DNA of 64,000 bases from Ichthyophis bannanicus (taxonomy: Eukaryota; Chordata; Amphibia; Gymnophiona; Ichthyophiidae): the NCBI GenBank assembly GCA_033557465.1, contig CM066035.1, forward strand, positions 904,053,309-904,117,308, read 5' to 3'. Of this stretch, positions 58,213 to 64,000 are shown in pieces. The translations under genes and the position numbers were made by a program. The stretch's first letter is position 1. The number at the start of each line of letters is the position of its first letter. The notes beneath the pieces were generated by a model. The model made no database searches and was not told where the DNA came from. It saw only the letters and a list, made by a program, of their open reading frames with translations.

Positions 58213-59314
58213 CATAGGGCAATGGCTGGGACATTGTAGTGCCCGACCACCACCTGCACGGACAGGGTGGCCACAGCATGTCATGCTGGGAGTTCACTCT
58301 CACCCTGACTGAGCAGTGACCATGGCATGGTTAGGGTCCCCCATAGTGCTATACAGTATTTCTCTCAAGTGATATCTATGAGTTCTCTTTTCTGGGGCCC
58401 AATCACTGACATACTTGCTTGGTGTGTGTGCACACAGTTCCTCCAGGAACATGCACTATTTACTAGCTAGCAGACTGTCTGCAGTTAGCATGTGTATGGC
58501 TGGAATGCCTTGCAGGGTGCAGCGGGTGGAGACTGACTGTGCCCTCTGCTGGTGAATGTCAGATAGTGGTGGGGGCAGCTGAGCTTTTCCAGGCCTACTG
58601 CCTGTCTGCTAGTGCCCTATGTGATGCGTACAGATCTACACTGACTGCCCTGTAGGGTGCCTATTGCCCAGCAGGACTGGGGTTGATGATCCCCTCTACT
58701 GCCACCATTGCAGAGATGTAGAATGTGGATCTGTTGGTGGGAGATCCTGTCCCCCAACCTGACCCCCAGAGGGCAGGTTGGGTGGTGCTACATAATCTGC
58801 TTTTGGGTCCAACCACCACCCTTCTCTTATAACATGTGACCATGGCAACCACACAGGATATGCACTATTCTGGGTGCATCATAGTCCACAAGGGCTAGAC
58901 ATCACTAGGAAATACAGATGGACACAGGTGTATCCTAGGAGTGTCTGCAAGGACTACCTATCACACACTGGCACTGATGGGGACCTGCAGCACAGCCTAT
59001 CTCAGCCAAGCCGGGTGCTGCGGACCTGGTGCTGGGCGCCCCACCTCACCCTCAGGGTGAACACAGAAACCGCACAATGTCACAGTCTGTAGCTACTCTA
59101 TGCCTGTAACACACACGGTCATTTCCCCCTACCAGGCCGGGGTGCTATAGAGGCGCATACCCCATCTTTTGAGCAGCTGTAGGCTGCTGATCTGCATGTG
59201 CAGTGCAGCATGGGTACAGGTGGGTTTACCCTATCCTGGTAACCACAGCAGACAGTTTGTGTGGTGACCTGCAGTCTTTCTGAAGCCAGCCAGCGGTGTG
59301 TTAGACACTATAGA

Positions 59315-59770
59315 GATGTAGCCCACTGGTTACTTCAATGACTATAGAGGCAGAGGTCATGGGTTTGATCCCACAGTGGTGTTATTTCATAAGGCTGTCT
59401 GAGGCTTTTCCTTTTAATTTAAATCAGTGCTGCTAGCAAAAACACTCTCACAGTGCCATAGCCTAAGGTGCCTCATAAGGCGCCCTATGGGGCACCCTAT
59501 AGAGCGCCTCATAAGGCGCTCTATAGGGCACATTATAAGGTGCCTTGGTGGACAGTGCACTTTATAATGTGCCCTATGGAGTGCCTTATAGGGCGCCTTA
59601 TGCTGCACCTTAGGTTATGGCACTGTGAGGGTGTTTTTGCTGGCAGCACTGATTTAAATTAAAAAAGGAAATGCCTCAGACAGCCTTCTTACATAACACC
59701 ACTGCAGGATCAAACCCATGATCTCTGCCTCCACTTTTATTGCAATAACCAGTGGACTACATCTTTATAG
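59315..59770. repeat. About 450-bp palindrome, copy C
   Basis: gatgtagcccactggttac ... ggtcatgggtttgatccc ... aaatcagtgctgctagcaa ... cctaaggtgcctcataaggcgc is mirrored around a gcgccctatggggc-type centre to about 59770. Nested shorter palindromes (aaggcgccctatggggc, gcgctctatagggc) make up the centre. It is the counterpart of 26755-27150. Confidence 0.75.
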
Positions 59771-59959
59771 CTTCTAACACTGTGATGGCATAAACTTAGG
59801 GTTAACACGCATTAACATGCCATGGCACCCACTATCGCACGATACCGTTTCCTTGCAACCTTACCTCCAGACCGCCCACTACCTTATATGGCATTCTTCA
59901 CATTAACGCTGCAACTAGCGCCGGTAACATTAAGATGGTTTAGTAAACATACCCCAATG

Positions 59960-60205
59960 TGTCTAGTCCTGGACATATAAAGGAACAGAATCTGGGGGTG
60001 ATTGTATCTGGTAGATAAGGCCACAGGGGGGAAAGCCAGCAGGATGCTTGGGGATATAGGAAGAGGAATGGCCAGCAGAAAGAAGGAGGTGACGGTGCCT
60101 CTGTGTAATCTCTGATGAGACCTCATTTGGAGAACTGTGTGCAATTCTCAATACGCATACTTTGGAGGAAAGGCAGGAGAGCAGAGACATGATAGAGATG
60201 TAAAT
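59960..60205 (+). repeat. CR1 fragment
   Basis: A short piece matching 55690-56040 (cagaatctgggggtgattgt ... gtgcctctgtgtaatctctg ... gacatgatagagatg) with deletions. Adjacent to copy C. Confidence 0.72.
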
Positions 60206-60307
60206 TCTGTCTAAGCAGCCTCCGCAATGCAGGGCGGGGGGGGGGGGGGAGACCAGGCAGGAAGGGGGCCCACTTGGCTGCACGGCAAAGTTACTTTTAT
60301 CTGTTGA

Positions 60308-60420
60308 TGTGCTACCTCCATTCCAGGCCTGGAGGTGTTCCTCCTGGGCTTAAGTCTCATGATACCGAGACTTTAGCCCAAGAGAAACACCTCTGGGCCT
60401 GGAACGGAGGCAGCACGGTA
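60308..60420. repeat. Long hairpin (about 50-bp arms)
   Basis: tgctacctccattccaggcc ... gtgttcctcctgggcttaagtctc is mirrored by gagactttagcccaagagaaacacctctgggcctggaacggaggcagca, with a loop of about 8 bases (atgatacc). A G15-type run lies just upstream (60236-60250). Confidence 0.8.
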
Positions 60421-60775
60421 AACAGATTAAGGTGACATTTTACTTAACAGTTAATGTCCTTTCCTTGAGTCCTGCTAGACAAGTCTAGACAAGTGGGTTG
60501 TGGATTGGTGGATTCAAAGAACCAATGAAAAGCACAGCTTTCAATGATATCACTTCCATACCTCCATTTTCCTCGGTCACCAGAGGTATCTTCAGTATTC
60601 GTCCCAAAGCAAATGGGAAAAACATTGCAAGCCTCACACAACATCAACCATAGGCAGCAGTGACTGATCAACAGTAAAGTACTATGTACAGGAGAACATA
60701 AACAGAGAGCTAAGTATAAAGACCAGAGCAGACCCAAGGATACTGCAGCAGAAGAACAGAGCAATGCAGTTCCAG

Positions 60776-60885
60776 CAGCGGGACTTGGACTGGTCTAGCA
60801 GGACTCAAGGAAAGGACATTAACTGGTAAGTAAAATGTCACCATCCATATCGTCCTGCTAGACCAGTCCAGACAAGTGGGATGTA
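60776..60885 (-). repeat. Internal complementary region of the second DIRS
   Basis: One half (ctagcaggactcaaggaaagg ... taagtaaaatgtcacc) is complementary to 60432-60495. The other (atccatatcgtcctgctagaccag) is complementary to the outer end of the repeat at about 62615-62641. Confidence 0.78.
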
Positions 60886-60891
60886 CCAAAT

Positions 60892-61590
60892 CTACAACTC
60901 TATTGGGCAAAAAGAAGACACAGCAGCTCGCAAAACCCTTGAGCCAAGGTCATGTCCGCCCTCATGTGGATATCCAAGCGGTAATGCTCTGCTCTGCCCA
61001 AGAGGATGCCTGTGCTTGGGTAGAATGGATACACCAACCCTCCGTAACTGGCTGATTTTGTAACAGATATGCCGAGGCAAAGGCCTCCTTAATCCAGCAC
61101 CCCAAAGTTGACTTAGCTGCTGCATCACCTTGCATGGGCCAGCGAACAGCACAAAAAGATGGTCGGACTTACAAAAGGAATTTGTAACCTCCAAGTACTG
61201 TAAAAGCACCCTCTGGACATTCAGAAGGCGAAGATCATTATCCTTCCCCTGACACTGCTCCTAACAGAAGGAGGGCAGGCAGACTACCTGGTTTATATGA
61301 AAGGAAGCAATCTCTTCGGCAAGAAGGAAGGCACAGGCTGAATGGAAATGGCTTCCTTTGAAAAGGACAGATAAGGATCTCGGCAAGACAGAGCCTGCAG
61401 CTCAGAAATCCACCTTGCAGAACAAATCGCAACCAAGAAGACTGTCTTGAGCATCAAATCCTTTAAAGCAGCGTGCTTCAATGGCTCGAAGACACCACCA
61501 TCAGGGCACTGAGCACCAGACACAGATCCCAGGAAGGGATCACAGACTGGAGGGGAGAATGCAGATGCCAAACCCCCTGGATAAAGCACG
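60892..61590 (-). pseudogene. DIRS tyrosine recombinase remnant
   Basis: On the minus strand, LKDLMLKTVFLVAICSARWI with SELQALSCRDPYLSF matches the catalytic-half start of the intact DIRS recombinase (SLKDLTLKAVFLVAICFARR). Then, in shifted frames, KSDHLFVLFAGPCKVMQQLS and SIL-type blocks follow. The His-x-x-Arg and Tyr parts are degraded. The N-terminal half is missing. Confidence 0.75.
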
Positions 61591-61649
61591 AGATGTCCGG
61601 GTGTAAGGCTAGAGACTTACCAGCCACCAGATCCCTTTATAGTAGCAGG

Positions 61650-61860
61650 ATAAAATCAAAATAACCTTAACTGTCTCTGCTATCTCAACAAATAGGGGAT
61701 GACCTGCACAGAGTAGTGGGTACACCCCTAAGCAAAGGCATGGGGGGGGGCTGACCTGCACGGAGCAGCGGGTGCACCTACTCTTGCCACCTTGCTGGCA
61801 GACTAGATGGACCATGATGGTCTCTATCTGCCGTCATATATGATGTCACTATGTTACCCA
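61650..61860 (+). repeat. LINE/SINE 3' tail inserted in the second DIRS
   Basis: gatgacctgcacagagtagtgg, acctgcacggagcagcgggtgcacctactcttgcc and ggcagactagatggaccatgatgg resemble the CR1-like 3' ends elsewhere in the window, ending in a (ATGTCACT)-like tail. The gatgacctgcac...agcgggtgca part is duplicated in tandem. Confidence 0.5.
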
Positions 61861-62464
61861 ACTGCCAGGTGCACCATAGGAGAAAACACAACCAACGCAT
61901 ACAGGAAACAGAGGGAAACCCCCAAACTGTACCAACGGTCATCAGCGGTCTACCACGGATTGCATCCAACAGAGACAGAATCAGGAGCCGCCAACAAGGA
62001 CAAATGATGAGGACAAACCTTTGTACTCACCCCTGAGAGCCCCTGGCAGATGATCTATGCCGGGCTCAGCTCTTCTCCCATGAAACTGTGTCACTGGCTT
62101 TGCAGCACTGCGTTTAAGGTGGCTGCAGGCAGATCCCTCTGAGAGGCTTCTGCAGTCTTCAGGAGAGAGCAGGGGGGACAGAGGAGGAGGGAAGGGGCAC
62201 TGAGGTTGTGTGAGCCTGCTGAACTCTTCCAGATCCTTCCAAATCCTTCCAATTTTGTGGCTGCTCAATAGGCTCTTATCATGATAAGCATGCAACTGAA
62301 CCAATTTTTCCTCTTTCTATGGCTAATGAAAGACTGCAGTCTACTGGAGTCTCCCACGTCATGCTCAAATGAGACAGTCACCCTCAAAGTGGTCTGTCAC
62401 AAACATTTTTAACAATCTTTTCCTCTTAATTCTTCAGATTTTCTTCAGCGAGGAGAAAATCCAT
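61861..62464. other. Unassigned sequence inside the second DIRS
   Basis: GC-rich in the middle (ccccttccctcctcctctgtcccccctgc). It is possibly remaining 5' leader of the element. No gene recognised. Confidence 0.4.
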
Positions 62465-62922
62465 CCAACATCTGCTGGAGACAAAGAAATACTGAAGGGA
62501 CCTCTGGTGGCTGAGGCGAATAGAGGTATGGGAGTGATGTAATTGAAACCTGGGCATTTCATTGGTTCTTTGTCTCCACCAATCTGCTGGTAGTGGAACA
62601 CTCCACTTGTCTGCATTGGTCTAGCAGGATGATATGGAAAGTAAGTTTGCCACAAAGGGCCACCGCCACTGGAGCGAGGGGGGAGGTTGACAGGGGGGAT
62701 TGGTGGCACCACTGTCGTCATGGGAGGGCCAAAATAGGGGACCCCCTCAGCAAAACTTTGCTTGGTCGCTCCCAATAGAACTTTCGCCACTGGAAGTTTA
62801 AATACAGTAATTCGATTATAACGATCAAAGGACCCCAATTAAAATCAATAAAGCTTACTGAAGAACAGTACTGCAGGGAAATAGCCCTGAGGTTAAGCTT
62901 TGAAGGTAGTGTCAGTAATTTA

Positions 62923-63205
62923 TTTTATTTATTTACATTCTCTTATATACCGCGCTATTCTGCATCAGTGCGGTTTACATTGAACAAACTGAAATTACAT
63001 TGAACAGGGCATTATAACTTGGAGTTAACTATTTTACAGGGAACATGGGCTATGGAGGGTTAAGTGGCTTGCCCAAGACCACAAGGGGCACCTGTGGGAC
63101 TAGAAACCCCAGTCCTTCCGGCCCAAGGTTGCTGTCCTCTAGTGGGATTTGAACCCCCGACCTTCCGGCCTGAAGTACCTTGCCCCAACCACTAGGCCAC
63201 CTGGA
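62923..63205 (-). mobile_element. tRNA-derived SINE (reverse)
   Basis: Reverse complement of the 9813-10100 family: tail tttattttatttatttacattctc and accgcgctattctgcatcagtgcgg at the left, B-box region gggatttgaaccccc and A-box region ccaaccactaggccacc at the right. Confidence 0.85.
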
Positions 63206-63954
63206 AAAGCAGGCAATCATCTGAAATTCAAGAAGACTGAGCTGTCTGGCCTCATTATGTCAGAGGGAGGGGCAAAGCATCTAAGAAAATGCTTTACCTC
63301 AGTGTTGGAGGACAAGCTTGACATATTTCAGACCACATTAGACCGAACTGAACAAATCCCTGACTGCTGATAACACAAAGATCACTTGAATGAGAGAACT
63401 GTATCTCAGCACTGCGAGACACCGCTGAGCCTCTGGTGGTTCAAGCACAGGAGATGCAAAAGAAAAATGCCCAAATAGAGGACAGGGTAGAGGATCAAGG
63501 GAACTGAAGCCGTCAAAACGACTTACAGCGTCCTGAGGCGATGGATAAAATATAAGACACTGAGCTAAGCAAGCTGTTCTCTCAGTACATCTGTCCCGCA
63601 AAGCCTGGCCTATTGTGCAATGAGCTACCAATTAAATGTGAGTGTGTACAGGGTCTGGGAGCCTTTGAACAGCAAAATGCCAGATTTAGACCTGCTACAG
63701 GGCTTAACTAAGAAGATACAGTAACAATTTTCAGAATTTACTGTAACAAGGTGTTTCTCAGCATGGATGCCAGCAAAATACCAAAACTTCACCCCATACT
63801 GGTCCAGACTGCTTGCTGAAGAAATTAAACAGTCTGCCCTACCCGGTGAAATTGAGAGTCTTCCACAAGGGCGACATGAGATAAAATAGGCCGTGGAGCG
63901 CATGAATGAGGACTGGGACCAGCAAGAGCCACATATAGATTCTTGGTCTTTGCT
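63206..63954 (+). pseudogene. Unidentified retroelement debris
   Basis: A plus-strand reading in shifted frames gives HLRKCFTSVLEDKLDIFQTT and RVEDQGN-like, coiled-coil and charged blocks reminiscent of L1/Tx1 ORF1, then from 63675 (crossing in-frame stops near 63722 and 63866) a block with RCFSAWMPAKYQNFTPYWSR and EIESLPQGRHEIK. I do not recognise the latter. An old multi-frame TE gene is the likely explanation. No structural ends are visible. Confidence 0.35.
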
Positions 63955-64000
63955 CCCAGTCCTCAAGAGCTGCCAACAGGTCAGGTTTTCAAGATATCTA
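63955..64000 (+). repeat. Start of a foldback element, cut by the window edge
   Basis: cccagtcctcaagagctgcc and aacaggtcaggttttcaagatatc match the arm of the foldback at 47870-48355. Confidence 0.55.

Larger units (their letters stand above)
48957..59955. mobile_element. Large Harbinger-like non-autonomous element, copy C, split by an L2 LINE
   Basis: Left end ggggtatgtttactaaatgg; the reverse complement of the right end begins ggggtatgtttactaaacc. Flanks TAT / AAT are AT-rich but not identical. Without the 7.35-kb L2 insertion it is about 3.65 kb. It shares the foldback (50075-50280), the stem-loop (50451-50530) and the right-end palindrome with copies A and B. No transposase is recognisable. 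Confidence 0.72.
60432..62641 (-). mobile_element. DIRS-like retrotransposon, second subfamily, internally deleted
   Basis: Read on the minus strand: left inverted repeat 62641-62465, recombinase remnant 61590-60892, internal complementary region 60885-60776, right inverted repeat 60600-60432. The terminal repeats share tcctgctagacca, attggtgga..caaagaaccaatgaaa and catacctc..tc.ccagagg. The gag, RT and RNase H genes are missing, so about 4 kb was lost. A CR1-type tail (61650-61860) is inserted between the left repeat and the recombinase. Confidence 0.8.

Noticed and set aside
62434..62838. 134-codon minus-strand open frame
   Set aside because: It spans the terminal repeat of the second DIRS and its flank; no domain. 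It is accidental.

Overview
This is a repeat-rich vertebrate nuclear window dominated by transposable elements (TEs), carrying the 3' part of one host gene on the minus strand. The gene is NHSL1 (Nance-Horan syndrome-like 1). Four consecutive coding exons can be read: 43905-43774, 42659-39720, 33756-33645 and 20181-19611. Each has canonical AG/GT splice edges and phases that join without a break (1, 1, 2). Exons further 5' are not visible and probably lie beyond the right edge. The long stretch below the stop codon, down to an AATAAA-type signal near 11620, is a plausible 3' UTR and downstream flank. A possible alternative last exon sits at 21027-20884. Tetrapod-like NHSL1 together with DIRS, CR1, L2, Penelope-like, Harbinger-like and tRNA/5S-derived SINE copies suggests an amphibian. 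A caecilian is my best guess, but the species is an inference.

Layout: 1-1035 holds a decayed copy of an uncharacterised, probably TE-linked protein family (minus). 1640-3079 is the RT half of an R4/Dong-like LINE (minus). It is split from its 5' part (9172-9570) by a structurally complete DIRS tyrosine-recombinase retrotransposon (3080-9171) with inverted terminal repeats and an internal complementary region. 9800-19610 contains SINEs, MITEs, a 5S-derived SINE, a CR1 tail and likely NHSL1 3' UTR. The last NHSL1 exon follows. A 5.9-kb Harbinger-like element (21456-27340) fills part of the last intron and contains an L2-clade LINE and a hAT MITE. A CR1 LINE (about 27350-32640) is broken by four later insertions, one of them a Penelope-like element whose inverted terminal repeats each carry a hammerhead-ribozyme motif.

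Exon 7 (33645-33756) is followed, at higher coordinates, by a second Harbinger-like copy (34205-38670), the 2.9-kb exon 6, and exon 5. From 44 kb to 48.9 kb there are SINEs, hAT MITEs, foldback repeats and two minisatellites. A third Harbinger-like copy (48957-59955) was split by a near full-length L2 LINE (50862-58212). That L2 was itself hit by a CR1 and by an unidentified insert with a 334-codon open frame. The right end holds a CR1 scrap, a strong hairpin, a second, internally deleted DIRS on the minus strand (60432-62641), a SINE and unidentified TE debris.

Nothing here looks prokaryotic: there are no operons and no CRISPR. The TE genes serve only their own elements, and most are broken. 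The only evidently functional host coding sequence is NHSL1, a regulator of the WAVE/SCAR actin machinery. The most notable non-genic signals are the paired hammerhead motifs, the possible alternative NHSL1 terminal exon, the palindromes shared by the three Harbinger-like copies, and the unidentified open frame inside the L2.
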